Source: Gaiellales bacterium (GTDB taxonomy: Bacteria > Actinomycetota > Thermoleophilia > Gaiellales > F1-60-MAGs149). Taken from it: DNA of 11,359 nt. Both the position numbers and the translations under genes were made by a program. Under the pieces are notes generated by a model. That model did not search any database. It was not told the DNA's origin and saw only the letters and a list, made by a program, of their open reading frames with translations. Positions 1 through 5,331 of the stretch are shown here, in pieces. Location: contig JAURLF010000179.1 of NCBI GenBank assembly GCA_030831375.1, forward strand, positions 1 through 11,359. The letters run 5' to 3'. Every line of letters starts with the position of its first letter. Position 1 is the first letter of the stretch.

Positions 1-39
1 GCCGGCGAGGGCGAGGACGGCCTTCAGGGAGCGGGGCAT
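1..39 (-). CDS. N-terminus of a probable exported protein (partial)
   Basis: Only the first 13 codons are inside the window. Read on the minus strand from the ATG at 39 they give MPRSLKAVLALAG and run off the left edge. A short basic start (R3, K6) followed by an Ala/Leu/Val run is how a signal peptide or N-terminal membrane segment begins, so an exported or membrane protein is inferred. Nothing more can be said about function. No clear Shine-Dalgarno precedes the ATG. The gene diverges from the ureohydrolase gene at 123, leaving about 80 bp for both promoters. The start is plausible but unproven. Confidence 0.45.
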   Translation of the reverse strand, partial: MPRSLKAVLALAG

Positions 40-85
40 CGTGATCAGGGGTTTGCGCGGCCGCCACGCGCGGCCCGCGCTCCGA

Positions 86-114
86 TTCTACGGGCGGCCC
101 CCGGCCGGTAGAGT
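86..114 (+). promoter_or_regulatory. Leaderless promoter of the ureohydrolase gene
   Basis: The -10 hexamer TAGAGT (109-114) fits TANNNT. It is followed by 8 nt and then the ATG at 123, so transcription would begin at or next to the start codon. A weak -35 candidate, TTCTAC (86-91), lies 17 bp upstream of the -10. No Shine-Dalgarno is present, which agrees with a leaderless mRNA. Confidence 0.55.
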
Positions 115-122
115 GACCCGCG

Positions 123-1061
123 ATGCACGTCCCGACCGATCCGCTCGCGACGCCGCGCTTCACGGGCCCGCGCACCTTCGCGCGGCTGCCCTTCCTGCCC
201 GACGCCGACGACGCGCACGCCGCCGTGTTCGGGATGCCGTGGGACGGCGCCACGACGTTCCGGTCGGGCGCGCGGATGGGGCCGGAGGCGATTCGCGCGG
301 CATCCGCGCTCCTGCGTCCGTACAACCCGGCGCTCGACGTGATGGTGTTCGGCGAGCTGTCCGTCGTCGACGCGGGCGACGCGCCGACGGTGCCGGGCTA
401 CATCGAGGAGACGATGCCGCGCATCGAGGCGTTCGTGGCCGGCATCCTGGCGCGCGGCGCCGTCCCGGTCGGGATGGGCGGCGACCACTCCGTCACGCTC
501 GCGGAGCTGCGCGCCCTGCACGCCGTGCACGGGCCCGTCGCGCTCGTGCAGTTCGACGCCCACCACGACCTCTGGGACTCCTACTTCGGCAAGCCGTTCA
601 ACCACGGCACGGTGATCCGCCGCGCGATCGAGGAGGGGCTGGTCGACCCGGGCCGCTCGTTCACGGGGGGGCAGCGTGGCTCCCTGTACGGGCCCGAGGA
701 CGAGCAGATCGCGGCCGACCTCGGGATGCTGCTCGTGCCCTGGCGCGAGCTGCGCAGGTGGGATCCCGAGCGGCTCCGGCGCACGATCGCCGAGCGCGCG
801 GGCGACGCGCCCGTGTTCCTGTCGTTCGACATCGACTTCCTCGAGCCCGGCCTCGCGCCCGGCACGGGCACGCCCGAGGCGGGCGGTCCGCGCGGCGACG
901 AGGCGCTCGACTGCGTGCGCGCCCTCGCCGGCCTCCACCTAGTCGGCGCCGACGTCGTCGAGGTCGCGCCGCAGTACGACGGGCCCGGGCAGGCGACCGC
1001 CGTGATGGCGGCGAACGTGCTCTACGAGGTGCTCAGCCTGCTCGCGCTCAGGCGCCGCTGA
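123..1061 (+). CDS. speB: Ureohydrolase of the agmatinase/arginase family
   Basis: A 312-residue Mn-dependent ureohydrolase that cleaves urea from a guanidino compound; agmatine to putrescine is the usual family assignment. The full metal site is visible: H122 in GGDHS, D145/H147/D149 in DAHHD, and D236/D238 in SFDID. The following APGTGTPEAGG signature (245-255) and the acidic residue of VVEVAP (E280) are also present. The N-terminal part (PWDGATTFRSGARMGPEAIR, about 39-58) is typical of agmatinases. One departure is that the usual Asp-Pro after the second motif reads E241-P242. The length is normal for the family. The ATG at 123 is chosen because a -10 hexamer sits 8 nt before it and no Shine-Dalgarno is seen. 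Its stop overlaps the pabA stop by 14 bp. No polyamine gene is nearby, so another guanidino substrate (guanidinobutyrate, guanidinopropionate) is possible. The family call is firm; the symbol is tentative. Confidence 0.92.
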   Translation: MHVPTDPLATPRFTGPRTFARLPFLPDADDAHAAVFGMPWDGATTFRSGARMGPEAIRAASALLRPYNPALDVMVFGELSVVDAGDAPTVPGYIEETMPRIEAFVAGILARGAVPVGMGGDHSVTLAELRALHAVHGPVALVQFDAHHDLWDSYFGKPFNHGTVIRRAIEEGLVDPGRSFTGGQRGSLYGPEDEQIAADLGMLLVPWRELRRWDPERLRRTIAERAGDAPVFLSFDIDFLEPGLAPGTGTPEAGGPRGDEALDCVRALAGLHLVGADVVEVAPQYDGPGQATAVMAANVLYEVLSLLALRRR

Positions 1062-1062
1062 C
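1046..1062. repeat. Convergent-stop motif, copy 1
   Basis: GCTCAGGCGCCGCTGAC carries the stop of the ureohydrolase gene (TGA, 1059-1061) and, on the other strand, the stop of pabA (TCA, 1048-1050), giving a 14-bp tail-to-tail overlap. The same 17 bp occurs with one mismatch at 4372-4388, at the only other convergent pair in the window. The outer TCAG/CTGA can pair over only 4 bp, so this is not a convincing hairpin terminator. Confidence 0.6.
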
Positions 1063-1680
1063 CCGCACGGCGTCCGCGCAGAGGCGGTCGACGAGGCCCT
1101 CGTCGACCGCGTGGCCGGCGCGGCGAGCGAGGTTCGCGAGGATCCGGTAGCCGAGCGGCGTCAGCACGCTCTCCGGGTGGAACTGCACGCCCTCGACGGG
1201 CAGCTCGCGGTGGCGCAGGCCCATCACGAGCCCGTCGGGCAGCCGCGCCGACACGACGAGCTCGGAGCCGGGCGCGGGCTCGTCGGCGGCGAGCGCGTGG
1301 TAGCGGCCCGCGTCGAACGGCGACGGCAGGCCGGCGAGGAGGCCGGCCCCGTCGTGCTCGACCCGGGAGGCGCGCCCGTGCATGGCGTTCGCGTTGGGGG
1401 CGACGCGGACGCCGAACGCGACGGCGATGCACTGGTGGCCGAGGCAGATGCCGAGCACGGGCAGCTCGCGGCCGAAGGCGCGGATCGCCGCCGTCGAGAC
1501 GCCCGCCTCGTCGGGCCCCTGCGGGCCGGGGGAGACGACGATGCCGGTCGGGGCGAGCGCCGCGATCTCGTCGAGGCGCGTCGCGTGCGACGGCACGACG
1601 CGGCTCGCGACGCCGAGCTCGGCGAGGCGGTGCTGGACGTTGAGGACGAACGAGTCGCGGTTGTCGAGGATGACGATCAC
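1048..1680 (-). CDS. pabA: Aminodeoxychorismate synthase glutamine amidotransferase subunit
   Basis: A 210-residue class I glutamine amidotransferase that supplies ammonia from glutamine to PabB. The sequence shows the opening ILDNRDSF (4-11), the oxyanion segment SPGPQGP (50-56), the nucleophile C79 in GICLGHQ, and H168/E170 in QFHPES, completing the Cys-His-Glu triad. RYHAL (126-130) matches the usual RYHSL. The GTG start at 1680 is preceded by GGGAG (1686-1690) at 5 nt spacing and overlaps the pabC stop as GTGA, so translation is coupled. Its partner genes show it serves PABA rather than tryptophan synthesis, although such subunits can be shared with TrpE. The C-terminal end overlaps the convergent ureohydrolase gene by 14 bp. 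Confidence 0.93.
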   Translation of the reverse strand: MIVILDNRDSFVLNVQHRLAELGVASRVVPSHATRLDEIAALAPTGIVVSPGPQGPDEAGVSTAAIRAFGRELPVLGICLGHQCIAVAFGVRVAPNANAMHGRASRVEHDGAGLLAGLPSPFDAGRYHALAADEPAPGSELVVSARLPDGLVMGLRHRELPVEGVQFHPESVLTPLGYRILANLARRAGHAVDEGLVDRLCADAVRVSGA

Positions 1681-2324
1681 GGCAGCTCCCGCCACGCCCG
1701 GGCGAGGTCGTCGACGAGCGGCGAGCGGGCGAGCGCGATGCCCTCGACGGCGTCGACCGGCACGACGCCGCGTCCGGCGGTCAGGAGCGCCATGCCCGCG
1801 GCGTCGCGCAGCTCGTCGAGGCGCACGTCCTCCTCGACGGCTCCGGTCTCGGCGATCGCCCAGGCCCGCGTCACCGACGGCAGGATCCCGCGCAGCCGCG
1901 GCACCCGCCAGGCGCCGCCGGGGCCGAGCACGATCACTGCGGCCCGCGTCGTCTCCCCGATCAGGCCGTCGGCCGAGACGAGCAGCGGCTCGCCGCCGGC
2001 CTCGGCCTCGGCCCGCTCCGCCCAAGCCCGGTCGGCGGCCTTGACCAGGCGGGCCGCGTCGGCCGGGTCGTACGAGCGGTGCAGCGGCAGGTCGACCGGG
2101 CGCACGGGCGGGACGGGCCGCGTCGCGGGGCCGACGGCGTCCGCGTCGACGTCGATCCGCAGCAGGAACGGCTGGTCCGTCAGGAGCACCGCCTCCGCGA
2201 TCACCGCGTCGGCCTCGGCGACGCGGGCGGGCGGGGCGCCGGCCGCGGCCAGCCGGGCGAGGTGGCGGGCGCGCAGCCGCACGCGGCCGTCCTCCACCCG
2301 CACCGTCTCGAAGACGGGGATCAC
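1677..2324 (-). CDS. pabC: Aminodeoxychorismate lyase, short form (PLP, BCAT fold)
   Basis: A 215-residue fold-type IV PLP enzyme that would split 4-amino-4-deoxychorismate to p-aminobenzoate and pyruvate. Visible marks are PVFETVRVEDG (3-13), the HLARL helix (21-25), K95 in VKAADR as the probable PLP lysine, and SADGLIGETT (117-126) with E124, the glutamate that in this fold contacts the pyridine nitrogen. It is shorter than stand-alone PabC (about 270 residues in E. coli). It begins directly at the FETVR strand and lacks the usual first 25 or so residues, as do lyase domains fused to PabB. The Asn normally five residues after the glutamate is A129. The GTG start at 2324 has GGAGGG (2331-2336) at 6 nt and overlaps the pabB stop as GTGA. 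Other BCAT-fold aminotransferase activities cannot be excluded from sequence alone, but the operon makes PabC by far the best reading. Confidence 0.85.
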   Translation of the reverse strand: MIPVFETVRVEDGRVRLRARHLARLAAAGAPPARVAEADAVIAEAVLLTDQPFLLRIDVDADAVGPATRPVPPVRPVDLPLHRSYDPADAARLVKAADRAWAERAEAEAGGEPLLVSADGLIGETTRAAVIVLGPGGAWRVPRLRGILPSVTRAWAIAETGAVEEDVRLDELRDAAGMALLTAGRGVVPVDAVEGIALARSPLVDDLARAWRELP

Positions 2325-3589
2325 TCCCAGCCCTCCAGGGTCGCGCCCGCGGCGCGCAGGAACGGTCGCGCCTTGACGAGGGTCTCCTCGGCCTCCTCGG
2401 CCGGGTCGGAGAGGAGGGTGACGGCGCCGCCCGCGCCGTAGCGGGCCTCGCCGTCCGCGACGACCGCGGTGCGGATCGCGATCGATGCGGCGAGCGACTG
2501 GCGGGCCGGCTCGTACGCGAACACGCTGCCGCAGTAGACGCCGCGGGCGTCCGCCTCGAGACGGTCGATCAGCTCCATCGCGCGCCGCTTCGGCGCACCG
2601 GTGATGGAGCCGCCGGGGAAGCACGAGACGAGCACGTCGGGCAGGCGCACGCCGTCGCGGATGCGCGCCTCCACGGCGCTGACGAGGTGCATCACGCTGT
2701 CGGTCCGCTCGAGCTCGCAGAGCGCGCGCACGCGCACCGACCCGGGCTCGGCGGTCTGCGTGAGGTCGTTGCGCAGGAGGTCGACGATCATCACGTTCTC
2801 GGCGCGGTCCTTGGCGGAGGCCAGGAGCTCCGCGGCCAGCGCCTCGTCCTCGGCGGCGTCGGCGCCGCGCCGTCGCGTGCCCTTGATCGGGCGCGTCTCG
2901 ACGACGCCATCCGCGATCCGCAGGAACACCTCCGGCGAGACGGACGCGACCTCGACGCCGCCGCCTGCCAGGTACGCGGCGTGGTCGGCGGGCGCGGCCG
3001 CGACGAGGCGCTCGAAGAGCTCCCAGCCGCCCGCGGCCCACGGCGCGCGCACGACGTGCGCGAGGTTGACCTCGAACGCCTCGCCCTGGCCGATCAGCCG
3101 CTGCACCGCACGCGCCGCGTCGGCGTAGCCGGCCCGGTCGAGGCCGCTCGTCGCGACCGCGGGCGCGGGCGGGGCGAGAGCCGGCGCCGGCGCATCCGCC
3201 GCGATCGCGGCCTCCAGCAGGTCGCGCGCCGCGCCCGCGGGGCCGATCAGCTCCCAGGCGTCCGCGGCGTGGTCGAAGGCGGCGTAGGCGCGGTGCAGGT
3301 GTGCGACGAGAGCGGGGTCGCGGCGCGCGTGGCGCGACGGGATCACGAGCAGGTCGAGGCCCGCGTCGTAGGAGACGGCGCCGGCCCACAGGCCCGCGCC
3401 GTGGGCGGCGTGCACGAGCCGCGGCCCGATCGCGGGCAGGCCGGCGCCGTTGTCGAGCGCGATCGTCTCGTCGGGCATGACGGCGAGCAGCGAGCGCGTC
3501 CCGAACGGCGTGCACGCGCCGCTCAGGAGCAGCGTCGGGGCGTGCCCCTGCGCGACGAGCCAGCGGGCGGCGGCGAGCGGCGCGGACAT
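2321..3589 (-). CDS. pabB: Aminodeoxychorismate synthase component I
   Basis: A 422-residue chorismate-utilising enzyme that converts chorismate plus ammonia into 4-amino-4-deoxychorismate for folate synthesis. The diagnostic PIKGT motif is at 234-238. Its K236 is the lysine that marks PabB and acts as nucleophile, where anthranilate synthase has PIAGT. Further family blocks are EVASVSPEVFLR (213-224), DRAENVMIVDLLRNDL (261-276), CFPGGSITGAPK (323-334), GVYCGSVFAYE (350-360) and the Mg-binding region near EEAEETLVKA (398-407). The usual GGGIVADS block reads GGAVTLLS (387-394). The N-terminal 145 residues are the less conserved subdomain (GAVSYDAG at 70-77). The ATG at 3589 is chosen because TACCCT lies 7 nt upstream, implying a leaderless mRNA. 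It is first in the pabBCA operon and divergent from the SDR gene. Confidence 0.93.
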   Translation of the reverse strand: MSAPLAAARWLVAQGHAPTLLLSGACTPFGTRSLLAVMPDETIALDNGAGLPAIGPRLVHAAHGAGLWAGAVSYDAGLDLLVIPSRHARRDPALVAHLHRAYAAFDHAADAWELIGPAGAARDLLEAAIAADAPAPALAPPAPAVATSGLDRAGYADAARAVQRLIGQGEAFEVNLAHVVRAPWAAGGWELFERLVAAAPADHAAYLAGGGVEVASVSPEVFLRIADGVVETRPIKGTRRRGADAAEDEALAAELLASAKDRAENVMIVDLLRNDLTQTAEPGSVRVRALCELERTDSVMHLVSAVEARIRDGVRLPDVLVSCFPGGSITGAPKRRAMELIDRLEADARGVYCGSVFAYEPARQSLAASIAIRTAVVADGEARYGAGGAVTLLSDPAEEAEETLVKARPFLRAAGATLEGWE

Positions 3590-3596
3590 GGGGCGG

Positions 3597-3602
3597 AGGG
3601 TA
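3597..3602 (-). promoter_or_regulatory. Leaderless -10 of the pabBCA operon
   Basis: On the minus strand TACCCT (3602 to 3597) is followed by 7 nt and the pabB ATG at 3589, with no Shine-Dalgarno between. The same hexamer and the same spacing recur before the sdh leader ORF at 5284. I find no convincing -35. Confidence 0.55.
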
Positions 3603-3643
3603 TCCGACTCCGCCGCGCGGGCCCGGTGGGCGAAGAGCCGACC

Positions 3644-4387
3644 ATGAGCGGCCTCCTCGTCGTCACGGGCGCCTCGCGCGGCATCGGCCGCGCGATCGCC
3701 GAGCGCGGCCTGGCCCGCGGCCTCGCCGTGGGCGCGATCGCGCGCAGTGCGGGCGACCTCGCGTCCCTCGCCGCCCTCGCCCCCGAGCGGGTCGAGACGG
3801 GCGTCGCCGACGTGCGCGACGCCGCGGCCGTCGGGGCCGCCGTCGACCGGGCGGTCGCCCGCTTCGGCGCTCCGGCCCTCGTCGTCGCGGCCGCGGGCAC
3901 GCTGGGCCCGATCGACCGCCCGTGGCGGCTCGACGCGGCCGCCCTCGACGAGGCGCTGGCGGTGACCGTCACCGGCACCGCGAACCTGGCCGCGGCGACG
4001 GTGCCCGCGATGCTCGAGGCGGGGCGCGGCACGTTCGTCGCCGTCTCCGCGTCGAGCGCGAGCCGGGTGTTCCCCGGCTGGGCGGCGTACGGCGCGGCCA
4101 AGGCTGGCCTCGACGCCTACGTCCGCTACCTCGCTGACGAGGCGGGCGACGGGCTGACCGCGTTCTCGTTCGTGCCGGGCCTGACGGACACGGCGATGCA
4201 GGCGGGCCTGCGCGAGGTCGACGAGGAGCGCTTCCCGATGGTCGCGCAGTTCCGGCGCTGGCACGAGCGCGGCGCCTCGAAGGACCCGGCGGTGGTCGCG
4301 GAGGCGCTCGAGCTGGCGCTCGCCCTGCCGCGCGACGAGCTGCACGGCGCCCTGGTCGAGGCCGACCAGCTGCTCAAGCGCCGCTGA
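3644..4387 (+). CDS. Short-chain dehydrogenase/reductase, sepiapterin/benzil-reductase-like
   Basis: A 247-residue classical SDR with a Rossmann nucleotide fold, expected to be an NAD(P)H-dependent ketone/aldehyde reductase in the cytoplasm. The cofactor motif TGASRGIG is at 8-15. R34 after the second strand favours NADPH. The catalytic Y149 and K153 are in YGAAK, with candidate serines S135/S137. The tail PGLTDTAMQ (178-186) and the spacing after it resemble sepiapterin reductase and bacterial benzil reductase. Two usual Asn positions differ: the NNAG motif reads AAAG (82-85) and the tetrad Asn is T108. The ATG is chosen as the conserved start; an in-frame GTG at 3626 would add six residues. 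No strong Shine-Dalgarno is visible. The gene is divergent from pabB with 54 bp between, and it overlaps the membrane-protein gene tail-to-tail by 14 bp. Its substrate is unknown; a pterin substrate beside the folate genes is only a thought. Confidence 0.88.
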   Translation: MSGLLVVTGASRGIGRAIAERGLARGLAVGAIARSAGDLASLAALAPERVETGVADVRDAAAVGAAVDRAVARFGAPALVVAAAGTLGPIDRPWRLDAAALDEALAVTVTGTANLAAATVPAMLEAGRGTFVAVSASSASRVFPGWAAYGAAKAGLDAYVRYLADEAGDGLTAFSFVPGLTDTAMQAGLREVDEERFPMVAQFRRWHERGASKDPAVVAEALELALALPRDELHGALVEADQLLKRR

Positions 4388-4388
4388 C
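4372..4388. repeat. Convergent-stop motif, copy 2
   Basis: GCTCAAGCGCCGCTGAC matches the 1046-1062 copy at 16 of 17 bases. It places the SDR stop (TGA, 4385-4387) and the opposite-strand stop (TCA, 4374-4376) with the same 14-bp overlap. As a result the plus-strand proteins end RRR and KRR, while both minus-strand proteins end VSGA. Confidence 0.6.
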
Positions 4389-5147
4389 GGGCCCGGCGTC
4401 GTCGCGTGCGCGCTCGCGCAGCGCCCCGACGAGCCGGTACAGGCCGACCGCGGCGAACGGCACGGTGACGGCGTTGACGACGACGCCGACGACGGCCTCG
4501 ATCACGGCGCGCCCGGCGCCGGCGGGCGCGGCGATCGCGATCGTGGAGAGGAGCAGGGCGAGGGCGAGCGCGATCAGGGTGATCGCGACGATCGCGCCGA
4601 GCGACCCCCAGAAGCGGCCGCGCACGAGCCGCGCCGAGACGCGCAGCGCCTGCGCGTACGCGCCCTCGCCGGTCACCACGAGCACCGTGGCGAGGCCGAG
4701 GCGGACGCCGTTGATGACGCCGGAGGCGAGCAGGGTGCCGGCGCCGATCGCGGTCAGGGCCTGGGAGCCCGTGGCCAGCCCCGCGCCGATCAGGAGCAGC
4801 GGCAGGCCGGCGATCACGAGCAGCGCGAGCAGCTGCGTGAGGACGTAGCGGGGCAGCAGCTGGAAGGCCGTGCCGGCCTCGCGACGCGGCTCGACGGGGC
4901 GGCCCTCGTCGATGGCGATCGCGCAGCGGATCGCGATGATCGCGGCGAGCGGGGCGAACAGCAGCACGCTGCCGACCGCGTCGATGATGGCGATGCCGCG
5001 CTGCGTCTCGGCGGACTGGCCGGCGGCGAGCTCGAGGGCGAGCAGGGCGAGGGCGAGGGGCGCGAAGCAGAGCGCGGCGGCCAGCCCCGCGGGCACGGCG
5101 AGACGCCGGTACAGCGCGAACGTGCCACCGAGGACGGAGCGGACCAT
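4374..5147 (-). CDS. Polytopic membrane protein
   Basis: A 257-residue integral membrane protein of unknown function. Hydrophobic stretches lie at about 17-41, 57-78, 101-125, 130-158, 182-208 and 214-240, suggesting five or six transmembrane helices. A conserved-looking soluble loop, EGAYAQALRVSARLVRGRF (161-179), and the N-terminal VLGGTFALYRR recall the glycerophosphodiester-phosphodiesterase membrane-domain / YciC-like group. That link is by pattern only. The ATG at 5147 is preferred because TAGCCT lies 8 nt upstream, as at other starts here. An in-frame ATG at 5171 (MAWVALRA...) follows a GGAGGA directly, with only 1 nt spacing, which is too close for a good ribosome site. The gene is divergent from the sdh operon, sharing a 136-bp intergenic region, and convergent with the SDR gene. 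Confidence 0.8.
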   Translation of the reverse strand: MVRSVLGGTFALYRRLAVPAGLAAALCFAPLALALLALELAAGQSAETQRGIAIIDAVGSVLLFAPLAAIIAIRCAIAIDEGRPVEPRREAGTAFQLLPRYVLTQLLALLVIAGLPLLLIGAGLATGSQALTAIGAGTLLASGVINGVRLGLATVLVVTGEGAYAQALRVSARLVRGRFWGSLGAIVAITLIALALALLLSTIAIAAPAGAGRAVIEAVVGVVVNAVTVPFAAVGLYRLVGALRERARDDAGPVSGA

Positions 5148-5155
5148 CGCCCGCA

Positions 5156-5161
5156 AGGCTA
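5156..5161 (-). promoter_or_regulatory. Leaderless -10 of the membrane-protein gene
   Basis: On the minus strand TAGCCT (5161 to 5156) is followed by 8 nt and the ATG at 5147. The spacing matches the ureohydrolase gene. There is no clear -35. A 6-bp inverted repeat, CATTCC (5169-5174) and GGAATG (5188-5193), brackets the -35 area and could bind a regulator, though arms this short may be chance. Confidence 0.5.
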
Positions 5162-5229
5162 CCCATGCCATTCCTCCGCGCGGCGTCGGAATGCGAAGCA
5201 GCAGGTGTATGCAGCCCTTCTGTCGTTTC

Positions 5230-5243
5230 GTGGCACCTGCCAC
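5230..5243. promoter_or_regulatory. Palindrome upstream of the sdh promoter (candidate operator)
   Basis: GTGGCA-CC-TGCCAC is a perfect 6-bp inverted repeat with a 2-bp centre. It ends 4 bp before the -35 TTGCGG (5248-5253) of the sdh promoter, where an activator or repressor dimer would bind. The next bases also make the palindrome CACGTG (5241-5246). The regulator is not identifiable from the window. Confidence 0.4.
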
Positions 5244-5247
5244 GTGC

Positions 5248-5276
5248 TTGCGGGCGTCCGCCCGCCCGCGTACCCT
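5248..5276 (+). promoter_or_regulatory. Promoter of the sdh operon
   Basis: TTGCGG (-35, 5248-5253), a 17-bp spacer, and TACCCT (-10, 5271-5276) form the best vegetative-sigma promoter in the window. Seven nt after the -10 is the ATG of a short leader ORF (5284), so the mRNA would start at that codon and sdhA would sit about 44 nt in. Confidence 0.65.
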
Positions 5277-5283
5277 GCCGTCC

Positions 5284-5331
5284 ATGTGCGCGGCCTCGCC
5301 GTGCGCCGCATCTTTCCGGAGGTTTTCGTGA
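5284..5331 (+). CDS. Leaderless 15-residue leader peptide of the sdh operon
   Basis: ATG at 5284 opens a 15-codon ORF, MCAASPCAASFRRFS, ending in TGA at 5329-5331. Its ATG is placed 7 nt after the -10 TACCCT, the same geometry as the annotated leaderless starts. Its stop overlaps the sdhA GTG (5328) as GTGA, the same coupling used inside pabBCA. The peptide holds two Cys and a repeated CAAS. Its later codons (GCA, TCT, TTC, TTT) are unusually A/T-ending for this genome. That may reflect pressure to keep the sdhA ribosome site open rather than selection on the peptide. An alternative is that ribosomes start at the in-frame GTG 5286, two bases on, and make sdhA with a 14-residue N-terminal extension. 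It has not been shown to be translated. Confidence 0.45.
   Translation: MCAASPCAASFRRFS
5318..5322 (+). promoter_or_regulatory. Shine-Dalgarno deciding the sdhA start
   Basis: GGAGG at 5318-5322, spaced 5 nt from GTG 5328, is the strongest ribosome site in the window. It sets the sdhA start well downstream of the open frame's first ATG at 5205, which lies upstream of the promoter. Confidence 0.8.

Noticed and set aside
41..1150. 369-codon open frame over the ureohydrolase gene
   Set aside because: Arg/Ala-rich low-complexity translation in the shifted frame of an intact ureohydrolase; no domain seen.
2321..2326. Programmed -1 frameshift joining pabB to pabC
   Set aside because: There is no slippery heptamer, and the same GTGA overlap joins pabC to pabA and the leader ORF to sdhA, so ordinary coupled re-initiation explains it.
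5147..5171. ATG 5171 as start of the membrane protein
   Set aside because: GGAGGA is only 1 nt from this ATG, and the -10-like TAGCCT lies downstream of it, 8 nt before ATG 5147. It is kept only as an alternative.
5205..5327. In-frame ATG 5205 as the sdhA start, adding 41 residues
   Set aside because: The extension covers the promoter, lacks a ribosome site and does not resemble SdhA. GTG 5328 with GGAGG fits the family start.
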